The notes: generated from the sequence alone by a model not told the origin. Shown: positions 44,928-57,320, counted from the stretch's first letter. The stretch: DNA of 64,000 bases from Cycas panzhihuaensis (GCA_023213395.1 CM041465.1:118427741-118491740), one strand, 5' to 3'. A program made the numbers and translations.

Positions 44928-46475
44928 GTGGTTAAATACAAGAAAGGAACACCAAATAAGATTGCAGACTTGCTATCCAGACCTCCTCAACAGCAAGGTA
45001 ATTCCAGTTTGTTAGTAGCTATGCAATTTCAACCTTTCTGCCATGATGAATATGTTGATTTATATTTGAAAGATGAGGAATTCAAGCCTATCTTTGAGCA
45101 GCTACATCAAGGAAAAGTAGTTGCAGATTTCCAGCTGAAAGATGGACTTCTTTGTAAGCAAGATAAGCTTTGCATTCCAAAGCATGCAGACCGAATGAAA
45201 TGGATAAGAGAAGCTCACACTTCTTGAGTTGCAAGACACTTTGGAGTGGGAAAGACATTGCTAAATTTGCAGCGATATATGTATTGGCCAAATATGCAAA
45301 GAAGATGTGACTACAAAGACGAGGGTGTACATTATATAGTACATCAAAGCCAGCCAATAGGAAGTTTGGATTGTACATTTCACTTCCTGCTCCATCACGA
45401 CTCATGGGAAAGTATCTCCATGGATTTCTTGGGAGGACTACCACAAACCAAAATGGTATGGATTATTTGTTTGTAGTTGTTGATCTGCTCAAGAAATGGT
45501 GATGTTGATTCCTGTAGGAAAACACATACAGAGAAGACATAGCTAGATTATTTTTCCAAAGATATTTGGAAGTATTTTGATTTCCCAACTCAATCATTTC
45601 GATTGAGACAAAGAAGTTTCGAGTCATTTTTGGCAAACACTTTGGGGAATGATGGATACTAAGCTAAAGATGGGTACCTTTTCATCCCAAACAGATGGTC
45701 GATCAAGTTGTCAATAGGACATTGGTACAATCACACGAGGATATAATGCCAAGCATCCTAAGACTTGGGATGAAAGTCTCCCATACTTGCAATTTGTATT
45801 TAACAGTAGCTATCCATACTAACCCGTAAATCACCATTTGAGGTATGTTTGGGATTTACCGCAAGTCCTTTCGATTTAGAATTTTCGCCAACTTTCGCAG
45901 GAAATGGAAAGGAAGAAGAAGGAGATGAAAATGCACAAAGATTCTTGGAAAGAATCAGAAAAATCCATCAACAGGTTGAAGAGCAGCTTCAAAAATCTCA
46001 ACAGAGATACAAGCATCGCCATGATGCACATAGAACTAGCCATTCCTTTAAGGAAGGAGATAGAGTTTGGTTGCACCTCAGTAAGAAAAGATTGCAAGGT
46101 GAAGGCAAAAAGCTAAAGCCTTTACGATATGGTCCTTTTACAATATTGAAGAAAATTGGGGAAAATGTTTTCCAGCTTGAACTTCCAGAATTCATGAAGA
46201 TGTATTCCGTAGTGAATGTTGAGAATCTGAAGATGTTCAAGCCATCCATGTTGGATGAAGATGAAGACGAAGTTCCACTCTTACCAAACCCAGAGGAGTT
46301 GCAGATAGAGAAAGAAGAACCAATGTAAAATGATTGCATTCTTCAAAAGAAGGCATCGAGACTCGAAGAGGCATAATCAAATCCTTCAGAATTACAGAGA
46401 AAGGACAAGTACCTAGCAAAGCAAAATGGTACAATAAGGAGATAGGGAAAATCAAATTCCCTCATCTACAACTAT
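44928..46475 (+). pseudogene. E1 integrase (copy B)
   Basis: A clean N-terminal stretch (44,928-45,227) ends in REAHTS; then the HFGVGKT line, YWPNM and SMDFLGGLPQ (45,420-45,450). The middle is shifted. 45,849-46,328 is open with RYKHRHDAHRTSHSFKEGDR, KLKPLRYGPFTILKKIGENV, LKMFKPSMLDEDEDE and a Glu-rich end. A tail out of frame to 46,475 contains a KFPHL line. Confidence 0.8.
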
Positions 46476-46500
46476 AAAGTTCATGAGGCCATGAACTCCT

Positions 46501-46515
46501 AAAAAAGGGGAGTTC
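46501..46515 (+). promoter_or_regulatory. E1 polypurine tract (copy B)
   Basis: AAAAAAGGGGAGTTC directly before the 3' LTR start TGATCC. Confidence 0.8.
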
Positions 46516-47708
46516 TGATCCGTTTCAGATTTTTAAAATGCTCTAAACACTTTGTTTTTCATGTAAATGGTTTTTATGTAGTAGAAAATTGCCTTAAAAA
46601 GGCTTAATGATCTTCATTTAGTAGAAATATGCCTTTAAAAGGCTTAAAAATGTAAAAAAATATATTTCTACAAGTATAAAAAGCTGCTATTATTGTGCTA
46701 CAACTACTACCAAAGTACTATTAAGGTGCTATAATCATACCAAGGTGCTACCAAGGTGTTACGCAAGTGCTACGGCTGCTACGGAGCTACTACAGGCTGC
46801 TACGGTGCTACTACAGGCTGCTACGAAGCTATTACAAGCTGCTACAGAAGTGCTACGCCAACTGCAGAGATTGCTACACTGCTACGCCAGCTGCGGAGAT
46901 TGCTACGCAGAAGTCAAAAACGGAAAAATAACAAAACTTAAATGGTTTTCAAGACAAACCAGAATCATTTGGCACGAAATTTGAGGAGAGGGTGCGCCCA
47001 TGTGTCCTCTATGCATTTAAAGAGGAAAATCTCCAAAATAAAAGGATTTTCCCAAGATTTTACAAACCATTTTGAAAGCCGTTAAAAAACAGAAAAATAG
47101 AAATATCTCTCTCAAACGAAAACACTTTTAAGCGAAATTTGAGAGAGGAACAGGGGGGATCTCGACAGAGATTTTTGACAGAAATAAGAGGACGCCGCAG
47201 CCCTAGACGTAGCACGGAGCAAGAATTGAGGAAAGCTTCAAGAAAATCAACTTTCCAGAAGGAGATCAGCTCCAAAGTATGGAAATCTACGTTGGGAGAG
47301 AACATGCCAGTAAACGCAAAAAAAAACCTATTGCAAGGATCTTGAAGGAGCCTGTAAAATCGTAATGCGCCCAAGAAGAGAAGATAGAAGAGCAAGAGTC
47401 CCAGAAGAGACGCTAGCCAGTTTCTTCCTCACCAAAATGGGGTTTTTGGTAATAAAAGACCAAAAATAGTTTTGCAGACTTCGAGACAGAGGTTCCAAAG
47501 AAATGAGCAAAGAACTCAAGAAGCACCAGCTCTCATTTTCTCTCCCAAAACATCGCAATAGCCCTCGCATGCTCAACAGAGCACAAACAATAGTATTTTT
47601 TGTAAGAAAATTCTAAATATTTCTAATTCTATGTAATAATATGTAAATTGTTCTGGATTTTGTTTCAATTGGTTAAAGTTTTCACTTTCCCATTCAAGAT
47701 TCAGATCA
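46516..47708 (+). repeat. E1 3' LTR (copy B)
   Basis: 1,193 bp, TGATCCGTTTCAG to CAGATCA. TATA-like TATAAAAA at 46,675-46,682, then the GCTAC-rich array to about 46,915, where the unit GCTGCTAC is clearest in this copy. Confidence 0.9.
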
Positions 47709-47713
47709 TTTAG
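47709..47713 (+). repeat. E1 target-site duplication, right (copy B)
   Basis: TTTAG, identical to 40,630-40,634. Confidence 0.9.
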
Positions 47714-47948
47714 CAACCCTTGGGATCTCAGAGGGGCCTTTTTATCGCCATCTCCTCTCGCCCACCGGGCCGGCCTCCTCATCCATGGGTAACCCCTTCC
47801 TTGGGTCCTCCTACCCTTTATGACCTTTATTCATAGTCATCTTAGTACCTCACGATCATTTCCTCCCTTTTAGGTCCCTTTCTTTACTCATTGACCTTAT
47901 CATTATTTTCTCTTCCTACTGCCTCACTAAGACTTTTGCTTCCTCATT

Positions 47949-48365
47949 ATGGCATTACTTATCTTCATTGATGATGGAATTTGTGGTAACCTAGGTTCTT
48001 CACATCAAGCAAGGTGATCCTCCATAAACCCTCCAAATGACTACATACGCTCGGGTTCTTTCATCCCAAGCCACTAATAACAGAGTCAATACATGCCCAT
48101 TATTGAAGCCCTTACCGATGTGCTCCTCTTCCACCAGACCCATCATCCTCCTTTGTGACTCTTGGATTGTAGTCTCACCCTCACCCAGTCTACTGTGTAT
48201 TGCCTATGCTTGAGGGTCCTTGCCTTGACCACTAGATCTCTTTTGTCACACTTCTCTTTTGTTGATATCTATCATATTCCCTGAGAACGCAATGTTGAGG
48301 TAGATGACCTCATTCGTGTTATTCTTGAGCATCGCCTCCCCCTCCTTGATGACCCTCCTTGAGGG
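47949..48365 (+). pseudogene. Extra RNase H domain outside pol (copy B)
   Basis: Counterpart of 19,148-19,560. MALLIFIDDGICGNLG is intact at 47,949. The next 200 bases carry several small indels, which break the Glu motif frame. The ERNVEVDDLI line (48,287-48,316) is unchanged, with the same TGA before it. Confidence 0.7.
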
Positions 48366-51300
48366 ACCTATCTAACTTCTCTAGTGCCTAAGTTCTAGGT
48401 CATCCCACTCTCCTATCTTGCGATCTATTCGCACCTCCGAAGTTGGCTATTAATGAGGTTAAACGATGATAGCCGCTAGGTTTATTCTCTTTACCTTACC
48501 ATCCATGCTGCCCCTAGTATTGAGTCTTTATCTCCCTTACTCTCCTAAGTATATAACATCTTGTTTGTAGCATATGTTTGATCATGTCCATGATCATCAC
48601 CACTATTTGTATTGCATTTATAAGATGGGTGCATCCCCCCATCTATTTTCTTTACCCATCAACCTTAGGGCGACACGTAGGTAGCCCTTATATTGTCTCT
48701 CCCTCATCTCCTTGTCCACATGTCCTACCATGACACTCATCATCACCCTTGTCTCATATCATCATCATATTTGTTATACATATATATAGTATTAATATTT
48801 TATTGCCAGCATTTGCCATCACGTTACACTTCTGAGCAAAGGAGGCCACGCCAAGGGGTAGTGTTTCCTAGCTACTGGGAATGGACATAGGTGAGTTGAC
48901 TTAGGTAAGCACAGGTATGCTTCTATCCCTTGCCCTTGTCAATTCTAAGAAAGATAAATTAAAACATTTTTTCTATATTACATCATTATTTGATTTATTG
49001 TGTGACCATTATACATCTATTGCTTGATCATGTTGCATTATACCACTTCAACCTATGACGATCTAGGGATATGTATCCCATGGTACTCCACAACCCTCCT
49101 CCACATCTCCACGCTATGCCAAGTACCCATTAACCTTTGTAACCCAATCACATCGCCCATTGGCATACTTTGAACTCTAGAATCTTGCCTAGGTATGGTT
49201 GGTGTCTCTTCACTTATTTATTAACTTTTTAGGAGCTCCTCACCTTGGTATTTCTCTTATCATTGGTTTCCTTGATACCATGACTATCGCCTACCACCTG
49301 GAAAGAATTCTATGCCCCTTTAGGCCCGAAGTACCCCCTTTTTCTGAGCTCTTAAGCTTCCTTTTGCTTATAGCCGCACCATGATAAAGATCATGGTACT
49401 ACTATAATCTTTAAGTGATCGTGAAGTTTACCGCAGGTGACTGCTATATATTATTTTTAAAATCATCATGGTTAATTTCATATTTATTGTGAAATTGCCA
49501 TGTGGTAGAGACATATTCCCAACCCAAGTCAACCCTAGTCACTAATTGAGCTAGGGTTGGGTTTAAAACCCAAAATACCCTCATTTGTTCTACTTCCACC
49601 CTCCTCTCTTACTTTCCTAGTAGATCTGCCCTTGATCTACCCATAGAAGGTACTCATTATCCTTTGCTTTGCTTTCCTCTTTAAATTTTGTAAAAGTTGT
49701 TGGTATACTTTCTACAACACTTTATTTCTCTAGTTTTTTTCTACTACAAATGGGAGGCAAACTCTTGCTTTCTTGTTTCCTCATTATTTCCTTCCAACTC
49801 TTCCCTTGTTTCTCTAAGGAGGCAGCAAAGAAGAGGCTTCCAAGGAGAGTGAAAGGAGAAAAGGTAGGTTCTATACCCAATGAGCCCTTCTCCTCAAGGG
49901 CAGTCCCCTTCTCTCCCTACCTCTTCCTCTTCCGTGCTTCCCTTGGGCTTCCAAAAGTCTATTTAAAAGGAGGTCACTGCTAGCAGTAGTATATGTAGCC
50001 TATTGTTATGCTTACTCTTAGCTTTGTAGACCTTACACAAGTGTGATTATAGCCCCAAACCATACTCCACTCGTCACTTGGTATTAGCTAGGTTAAAGTT
50101 GCAAAAGTTGTACTTTGTATCTCTTGCAACATTGACAACACATGCAAATTTTGCCCGTAATCTATTGTTTACATCTCAAGGTTTTTCTATATTTGCTCTA
50201 CTTTGATACTTTGGTACTTGGACAGCATGGAGTATTACAGACCTAAGAGGATTAACCATTCTGAGGCTAACCACATCCTTTCTCCTCCAAGTCCCTCTTT
50301 CATATTATTCACAAGTTAGCATAAAAAGGAGCTAAGAGTTAGTCTTGTGTTGCAAATGTTTCTTTGACTTAGATAGTTTGCATCATATTATTCTATATAT
50401 TACACATATATCCCTTGTGTTCTTGCTGCCCCATGGGAAAAGGCAAACGTTGCTTGGTTGCAGGTTCCCTTCTTGCTACGCATGGAGAGGAAGAAGGACA
50501 TTCTGATCTAAGTACACTCCTACTTTTTTTATTGCTATTTCTTTTGAGTCCTGTTATTACAACTATTCCTTTCTCTTCCATTTTCCTTTGGATTTGGGGA
50601 AGGTAAGGAATCCCCCACCCTCCTTCATCTAAGACCACTCTATCACGATGTTTGTAGTTAGGAGTAGCACGAGGAAAGAAAATATGACAAGGGGTAGCAC
50701 TCCTTTGGCTACCTAGCCTCCAGGTATAACTCCCACTTCCTTTAGTCCTCTTTCTTCTACTTTCCTTCCTTCACTCCCATATATCACTTAAATGAAAAGA
50801 AAAGAAAGGGAATTTGCATATATCATTTGTACTTAGTTAGCTTGCTTTCTTATTTAACAAAGTGCATGGGATAGGGATCATATTTATTACACATCTATTT
50901 ATTGCATGATTAGTTGAACTTGCATCCCTTGCATACATCCTACGTTGCACATAGCTTCCTTATTAGTTCTCTTCCTTTCATGTTCAAAAGTTAATGAGAG
51001 CGAGGTTATACATGCGTGAGTGAACAAGTGGTTTTATTTATGCTATTCTTTTCTTTTATTTGAAAGAATTTTGTTGTGCATATAAGAACACATTGTCGCA
51101 TACATAACCTTATCAATACACACTTTGTATAACAACCTACATGCAAAAGTATTAAAACATTTCTATTAACAACTCACACTCCTAAGACCATCTTAGGTGT
51201 AGCACCTTAAGGGCATCTTCCTTTCAAGGCTTCTATTTTCCTTTGGTCATTGTTTCATTTATTATAGCTAAGCCACCCTAGTGTGACCTTTAGGTTGATT

Positions 51301-51680
51301 CTGCACCCAAAGGATTGGTCACCTTCCCAATCCTTCACGAGTGCATATTGCCCTTATTTCCTACTTAGAACCATCTCTCTCATATCCCCTTTTCACATGA
51401 GGAGTCATTCCCTCACCTGTCCTCTCCCCCTTCCTTCAAACATCCAAAGGTGGGAGGGCCTATTTTTCAAGTTACTCGGGAAAGCAAGGATAACCCTCAT
51501 CTATTTATCACTCCCAATTGAGGTAGAGTTGCCTCAAAGGGGTTTGTACACCATTTACGGGTCTTGAACCTATGTTCTGACATATGGATGTCCTTTTTGG
51601 ATGATTTCCTTCACTTTTCTAATAGATCCTTAGCCTTGCAACCCTCTTTTAGTTGGTATGATCTTAACCAAGTATGATAA
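48366..51680 (+). other. X2 LTR-like part and leader, no gene (copy B)
   Basis: Counterpart of 19,561-22,857, mostly identical. No Gag was recognised. The same donor-like sites are present (for example AGGTAGG at 49,863-49,869). Confidence 0.45.
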
Positions 51681-51723
51681 CCACCCACCACCCCCCCCCC
51701 CCCCCCCACCCCCCCCCGCCCAC
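51681..51723 (+). repeat. C-rich tract at X2/copia junction
   Basis: About 40 bases, almost all C. Copy A has a shorter, A-interrupted version at 22,858-22,880. It marks the sharp change from Tat leader to copia gag. Confidence 0.8.
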
Positions 51724-52535
51724 CATAGGTGCGATTCCAACACCTTGCAAAGGATTGTCGTATACTTGCATACAAGTTATCTAAGTTTCAACAGAAATAC
51801 AAGGTTCATAATGTTGATGAAACATATGAAGAATAGTTTGGTGGTACATGTTTTACTCAAGCATGCATTCAAAGACTTGATGGAAATACCATTAATCAAA
51901 CTAAGAGGTATTTTGAAGCCTATTGTGGCTATGCCACTTGTGATCTTGAATCACCAATGAAAACCCCTCTTAGAGTTGTAAATAACATAACTTGAAATAC
52001 ATCTTTATGGATCATGGATATAGGAGTGACACAACATATGACCTGCAATCAAGATCGATATCAAACTTTTGATTCTAGTGTATATGGTTCCATTCACATG
52101 GTTGACAAATCCTAATAACCAATCAAAGGTATTAGAAACATATGCCTGAGACTCCTAGGATTGAGATATTTCATATTACTTAATATCTTGTATATTCCTA
52201 ATCTAAAACAAAATCTACTCTCCTTATCCACTCTTATCTCTTGTGGATTTAATCTTAGTGCTACCACAAATGACCAAACTCTCCATGTCATTCACCCTCT
52301 AATAAATCAAGTGGTCTTGACTAGAGTGCTTATTGAAAAAATATTTAAATTAAATGGTTCCCCATCTTTTGAAGCCAACTATGCTCAAAGCCCTTGTGCT
52401 GACAAAGTCTTTTCTTTTAATACCAATTTAACACATCCTAAGTCGTCCCTCGTAAGCTCTTTGGCATACTTACATGGGCCAAGTTTATATCAATTGATTT
52501 GGAGATATTTGTCACACCTTTCTAGGCCTATCTAA
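51724..52535 (+). pseudogene. Copia gag end, protease and pre-integrase region
   Basis: The Gag tail is followed by the protease active-site line WIMDIGVTQHMT (about 52,010-52,045; copia elements usually have D-S/T-G-A, here D-I-G-V). 52,161-52,535 is open and holds the pre-integrase region, NILYIPNLKQNLLSLSTLI and onward. Confidence 0.75.
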
Positions 52536-52559
52536 GTTCTCCTCCAAGCCCTTTAAATG

Positions 52560-53330
52560 CGAAGTTTATATCGTAACCAAATCTCATAGATAGCTATTTA
52601 TTGATAGTTATTGGAAATCAAGTCATCCTCTTCAATTGGTACACTATGATCTATGTAAACTAATGCCCATTCCATCATTGAAGTAGAAATTATATTAAAT
52701 ATTCTTCATTGATGAATTTACTAAGAAAGCATGGGTGGCTTTTTTGACCAAGAAAGATGTGGCATTTGGTGTCTTTAAAGCCTTTAAAGATCACACTAGA
52801 AAAGAGCCAAGTTATCAAATTAAGTGTCTCTAAATAGATAGTAGTGGAGGATATATATCTACTAAGTTTGAAACCTATCTATAAGACAACAATATCAAGC
52901 ATCACAATATAATAGTAGGCACCCCCCAATAGAATGGAGTTGTCGAGAGCACATGAATAAGTCTATTATAAATATAGCTCAAGCTATGTTGGTTTATAAA
53001 AATGTACCTACTTACCTATGGGTGGAAGTAATTTGGATAATTATTTATTACATGAATATTGTTAGTCCATCTAAAGGAGGAACTTCTCATAATGAAAAGT
53101 AGATTGGATAGGTCTCTACTACCTACTACTTTAAAATATTTGGCTCAATATGTTATGACCATATACTAGATATAGATAGAAATAAACTCTAGCCTAGGGC
53201 ACTTAAAGGCATCTTTGTTGGATACCTATGAATAAGAAAATGTACAAGGTCTTTATACCTTCATAGTAGAAGATTATCGTCACCAGAGGCATGGTGTTTA
53301 CTGAAACAAAGGATCAATTATTACAATTAG
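52560..53330 (+). pseudogene. Copia integrase
   Basis: The core keeps Asp at 52,711-52,713 (FIDEFTKKAW), Asp at 52,837-52,839 (IDSSGGYIS) and Glu at 52,945-52,947 (NGVVES). The last two are 108 bases apart (D-35-E). The C-terminal part with HILDIDRNKL and LKGIFVGYL is at 53,160-53,225. TAG and TAA codons interrupt it. Confidence 0.8.
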
Positions 53331-53839
53331 ACTCCAAAACACTAAACCACTGTTATTATGATGCTACTCATGTACAGATTCCAAAATTGGGGAGGAGGGG
53401 GAGGGGGCCACTCAAGAGTTACTCAAACTATTAGAATTTGACAACAGAGCCATAAAGGATAATAACTGTGACTCTAAACTAATGAGTGCATATCATGCAC
53501 TACTATTCAAGAATAATAGAGTTGACAAAGGCAAAGTAGTGGCAAATGGACCATCCTCCCTAGATGTGTTAATATCCTCCTCAACAAATATTCAAAATGA
53601 TCCTTTTTAGGATCTAAACAAAGACTATGTAGTTTGAGAAATAAAGATTTCATTCCTAACTCGAGGTTCTCATAAAGCTCACTAACTAAATAAGGATATA
53701 TGACTTGATGAGGTGGGAATATTAGTACTTAAAGTACCTACAAAGCCAACATATAGGAATCACTTTTCATTAAGCTAGAACTAGTAGGACTACATCTTAC
53801 TCTTAATGAAGAGCCTCTCTTATACTAAGAAGCTATAAA

Positions 53840-54650
53840 ACACACATCTTAGAGGAATACCATGAATGAAGAGTATCAATATCTCATTAAAAATAGTGTA
53901 TAGGAGCTTGTTGTCCTACCATTTGAAGAAAGATAATTCAAAACAAATGGGTGTACAAAATAGATGCAGATCTGATGGCACCCTTGAAAAACACAAGGTA
54001 AGGTTGGTAGCAAAGGGACTCACACAAAGGAAAGGCATTGACTACACTAAAGTCTTTGCATCTATGACCAAGTGGCCTATAATTAGAACTCTTATGGCCT
54101 TGGAAACTCAATAGAGCTAGAAGATTCACTAGCTCGATATAAAATTATATTTCTCAATGGTGATCTTAAAGAAGAAATCTATATGGCTCAGCCTAAAGGA
54201 TTTGAGATTACTAGTCTAGAGCATAAGGTGTGCAGACTCAAAAAGTCCTTGTATGACTTTAAATAAGCCCATCATTCTTGGTTCACCAAGTTGTTAGAAA
54301 GAATAAGGTAAATTGGATATAAGGTTTATAACTAATAGGATATTGATGCAACATTATTCATCAAACACCAAAAGATAAAGTTGCATATATTTTAATCTTT
54401 GCGATGATATGCTTATAATAGGTAATAGTGAATAGGCAATCAACTAGTTAAAGAAGGACTTAGCTAAAATATTTGAACTATCTAATCTTGGGTTGATGAA
54501 ATACTACTTGGGGATTGAAGTCACTCAAAAAGATAGAAAAATTTTTCTTTTTCAAGAAAGGTACATCAACGATCTTCTAATAAAGTTTTTATTAGAAGAT
54601 GCTTGAACTATAGTTATTCCAATGGAACTTAATGTCAAACTGATAGTCGA
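53840..54650 (+). pseudogene. Copia reverse transcriptase
   Basis: Lines in order are the RSDGTLEKHKVRLVAKGLTQ line (53,970-54,030), GIDYTKVFASM, FLNGDLKEEIYMAQPKGFE (54,152-54,210), LKKSLYDF, then the catalytic C-D-D-M-L where Y-V-D-D-M-L is usual, next to a frameshift near 54,400, and LGLMKYYLGIEV (about 54,490-54,525). Confidence 0.82.
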
Positions 54651-54689
54651 TGGCAATGATGAAGAGGCAAATGAATTACTTTACAAGTA

Positions 54690-55340
54690 ACTTATAGGTA
54701 GTCTTATCTATACTACTAATACAAGACTTGATATTGTATACTCTATCAACATTCTTGCTCATTACATGATAAATCCTAAGTAGAATCATTGGTAGGTAGT
54801 AGTGTGAGTGTTGAGGTACGTTAAGATGACCAATAAATATGGTCTATTATATGAACCTAATTCAGAGTTTAAACTATATATTTACATAGACTCAGACTTT
54901 ACTAAAGATAAAAATATAGGGAGATCCATGTCTGGGTATGTAACATTTCTTGGAATATCACCAATATCATGGAGATCCATACAATAGAACATAGTTGCTG
55001 ATTCAACTACTAAAGTTGACTACATTACTGCTTCTGAGACCAGTAAAGAGGTGATATAGTATAGGAAATTATTAGAAACATTGAATATCAACCAAACAAG
55101 TCCTACTAGCCTTCGTGTGGATAATCAATTAGTAATCCAGATCGTAAAACATCATATATTTTATAATTGTACTAAATACATAAGTACAAAAATCTATAAG
55201 ATTTAAGAACTAGTTTATGTCAGTATAATCCAACTGGAGTACTATCCCACATCATATCAAGTGGCTAATATCTTCACCAAACTACTGCAAAGGGTGAAGT
55301 TTAATAGTTTTATAGGCAGCTCAGTGTTAGAGCCTCTATC
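54690..55340 (+). pseudogene. Copia RNase H
   Basis: LIGSLIYTTNTRLDIVYSIN (54,690-54,750), YIDSDFTKDKNIGRSMSGYV (54,884-54,943), ISWRSIQ (about 54,965) and DNQLVIQIV (55,121-55,147). The frame is interrupted by single TAG codons. Confidence 0.8.
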
Positions 55341-55393
55341 TCTAATTGATTGAAGGAGATAATAGTAAGATCATCATACTTTATTCCATTCGT

Positions 55394-55510
55394 GAAAACC
55401 CCTTATGGGCATGAAAGAATAAGAGTAAGTCTCTACTATATCCTATTTATGAAAACCCCTTATGGGTATAGAAGGATAAGGGTTATACTAGTTTTAGAAA
55501 ATTAAAACCT
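55394..55510 (+). repeat. 57-bp repeat in copia 3' leader
   Basis: GAAAACCCCTTATGGG begins at 55,394 and again at 55,451, with similar following text. A third weak echo lies near 55,505. Confidence 0.6.
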
Positions 55511-55769
55511 ATAAAAACCTAAAAGGGCATGGGGGATGACTAAATGGTATATGGAGATTCAAAAGATCAAGCTGCACATTTAAGCTACTTGGCTATCAGA
55601 CTACATCAAGAGCCACCTTAGCCATTTTGATTTAAGAGGCTCTAGATTTTAGAAAGTTCATGGGTTTTTATTTCCCATAAGGGTTTTCCTATAAAAGTGA
55701 CAACATAATAATGAGGCTCAACAGAAGAACTCATAAAATAGATTTTATCATAATAACCTTTTATTATTT

Positions 55770-55786
55770 AGGGGGGGATTGAAGGA
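55770..55786 (+). promoter_or_regulatory. Copia polypurine tract
   Basis: AGGGGGGGATTGAAGGA directly precedes the TGTTAATAC start of the 3' LTR. Confidence 0.7.
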
Positions 55787-56085
55787 TGTTAATACATCAA
55801 AGTCATTGGATTAATTATATGAAGGTGACTTTAGGTTAGCTAAGTCACATAGTTAAATATAATTTCATTTACATTTAAGTGTAATTTCGAGATCATGTCA
55901 CTAGGTGAAAAACTCCTCTAGAAATCCTAATACACATCCTCTAATATATAAGATTGAATGTGAAAGGGAGAGTCATACTTCTCACCTCTCATTTTTGCTC
56001 TCAATCTTATTCTCTTTATTTTGCTCTTATTATGTGACATTATTTTAGTATAGTGGATTGTGGAAACTAGATCATTTACTCAACA
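55787..56085 (+). repeat. Copia 3' LTR
   Basis: About 299 bp from TGTTAATACATC to ACTCAACA, a typical copia TGTT...AACA pair. No second copy is in the window, so the right border is inferred from the motif only. Confidence 0.6.
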
Positions 56086-57103
56086 TTTAGGAGGTCAAAG
56101 TAGGGCTAAATAGTTATAAAATTTAGTTGTGAACCTTTAAAATAGATAAAAAACTATTAACAACTGATTAGCAACTTAATAATAAATAAGTATGCTGAGT
56201 CATAATGAAAAATTACTTGAAATATTTAAAATAAGTCAAACTAGGGTAAAAAGAAGCCTTAATTTTACCAACCTCAAAGCCCTATAAAACAACCTCAAAT
56301 CTCATTAAAACCTACTTCAATGCATAAATAATCAAAATACCTTTTTGACAGATCTAGCCATTCAAAATACGGACTCCTAGATCAAAATTTATAACAAAAA
56401 TAATACAAGAACCCTTTTATGGTAAATAAATAAAAAATGGTGGGGTTAAGCCCCTTAGCGAAGGCCCTTGGTCATGTAGGGCCAACATGACCACTTGCTA
56501 GAGTCAAAAGTGGGGCTCTAGATTTCAAAATATATAAAATATGATTAAATCAGAAACCTAAAATTATAAAAAAGAATTAATTATGATTTGAAATTTGCCC
56601 CCTTAAAATGAAAAACAAGGTCACATGGGGTTATGATATGACTAGAAATTGATGGCAAAGGGGGATACACCAAAATTGCACCTAGAAACTCAAAATAGAT
56701 CAAATTTAATTTAACTTTTATAAACTTTAGATAAAATAAATACTTTTTTTTTTTTTAATGAATGCCCATTAATGGATGACTGCTCAAACTATAAAAATGT
56801 GATTAAATGATGACAAATTGATCAAAAAATTGATTGATTTAGTCATTGGGGGGGAGGGGGGGGGGGGGCGAAGATCCAAGATAAATATATTCAAAAAATA
56901 TATGTTTTTATGTATAAAAAATGGAAAAAAAATAGCTTGGCAACTGAAGCTATGTAGATTTGAAATTATTTGTCAACTGCAAAGGTATTTTACCCTAAAA
57001 ACTATTGTTATTCATTATTAATGAGGAAATGACCTATAGATAAAGGAAAATTTAGGAGCTAATGAGGTTGGTGAAGAGTTTGGATACTAATTGGAATAGA
57101 GTC
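56086..57103. other. AT-rich zone, no gene
   Basis: No gene seen. The text around 56,340-56,400 echoes the X1 3' zone near 8510-8540 (CTAGATCAAAA...TATA). It may be the end of another Tat-type unit or the LTR of X3. It includes a T9 run at 56,746 and a G-tract. Confidence 0.35.
56848..56868 (+). repeat. G-tract
   Basis: Twenty G with a single A, followed by CG. It could form a quadruplex or be an overgrown polypurine tract. Confidence 0.8.
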
Positions 57104-57300
57104 TCATAAAGACGAAGCACATAACTTACATGAGGGTGCCATGAGAGCATTGAGATTGAGGGTGAGCAGCCAAAGAGAAGCATGCAACTTACACGAGGGC
57201 ACCACAAGAGCATAGATATCGAGGGCAACCAGCGAGAGAGGACCATGTAGCTTGCATGGGGGTACTACAAGAGCATAGAGATTGAGGGCAAGTAGTCAAA
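57104..57300. repeat. 63-bp tandem repeat, three units
   Basis: The motif A/GCTTRCA followed by GAGGG and ending AGATTGAGGGCAAG recurs at 57,124, 57,187 and 57,250, exactly 63 apart. Units are about 75-80% alike. The period is 21 codons and the minus strand is open through it (57,246-57,052, with SISMLSWHPHVSYVL-like units), but no known domain fits. Confidence 0.8.
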
Positions 57301-57320
57301 AAGAGGTAGACCGTGTAGAG

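Larger units (their letters stand above)
40635..47708 (+). mobile_element. E1: nested full-length Ty3 LTR retrotransposon (copy B)
   Basis: 7,074-bp counterpart of 11,935-18,904, at the same insertion point with the same target duplication. The two are therefore one insertion event seen twice. The coding frames are in longer pieces than in copy A, especially from PR to RT and in the C-terminal half of INT. Confidence 0.93.
28817..52106. repeat. Large duplicated segment, copy B
   Basis: Second copy of the block at 1-23,269, in the same orientation and with the same nested insertions and the same TTTAG target duplication around E1. Some patches are identical over hundreds of bases (for example 38,810-39,150 against 10,080-10,420). 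Others differ every 10-20 bases by short indels at CAG, CTG or CG sites. Either a recent tandem duplication or an uncollapsed second haplotype would explain it. Confidence 0.95.
51724..56085 (+). mobile_element. Ty1/copia element, 5' truncated
   Basis: Copia order gag end, PR, INT, RT, RNase H, PPT and 3' LTR, all on the plus strand. No 5' LTR or PBS is seen. The element starts at the C-rich tract in the middle of gag. Stops and a few shifts occur throughout. Confidence 0.85.

Noticed and set aside
57104-57300. CRISPR-like array
   Set aside because: The 63-bp units are contiguous and diverged, without unique spacers, and the genome is eukaryotic.
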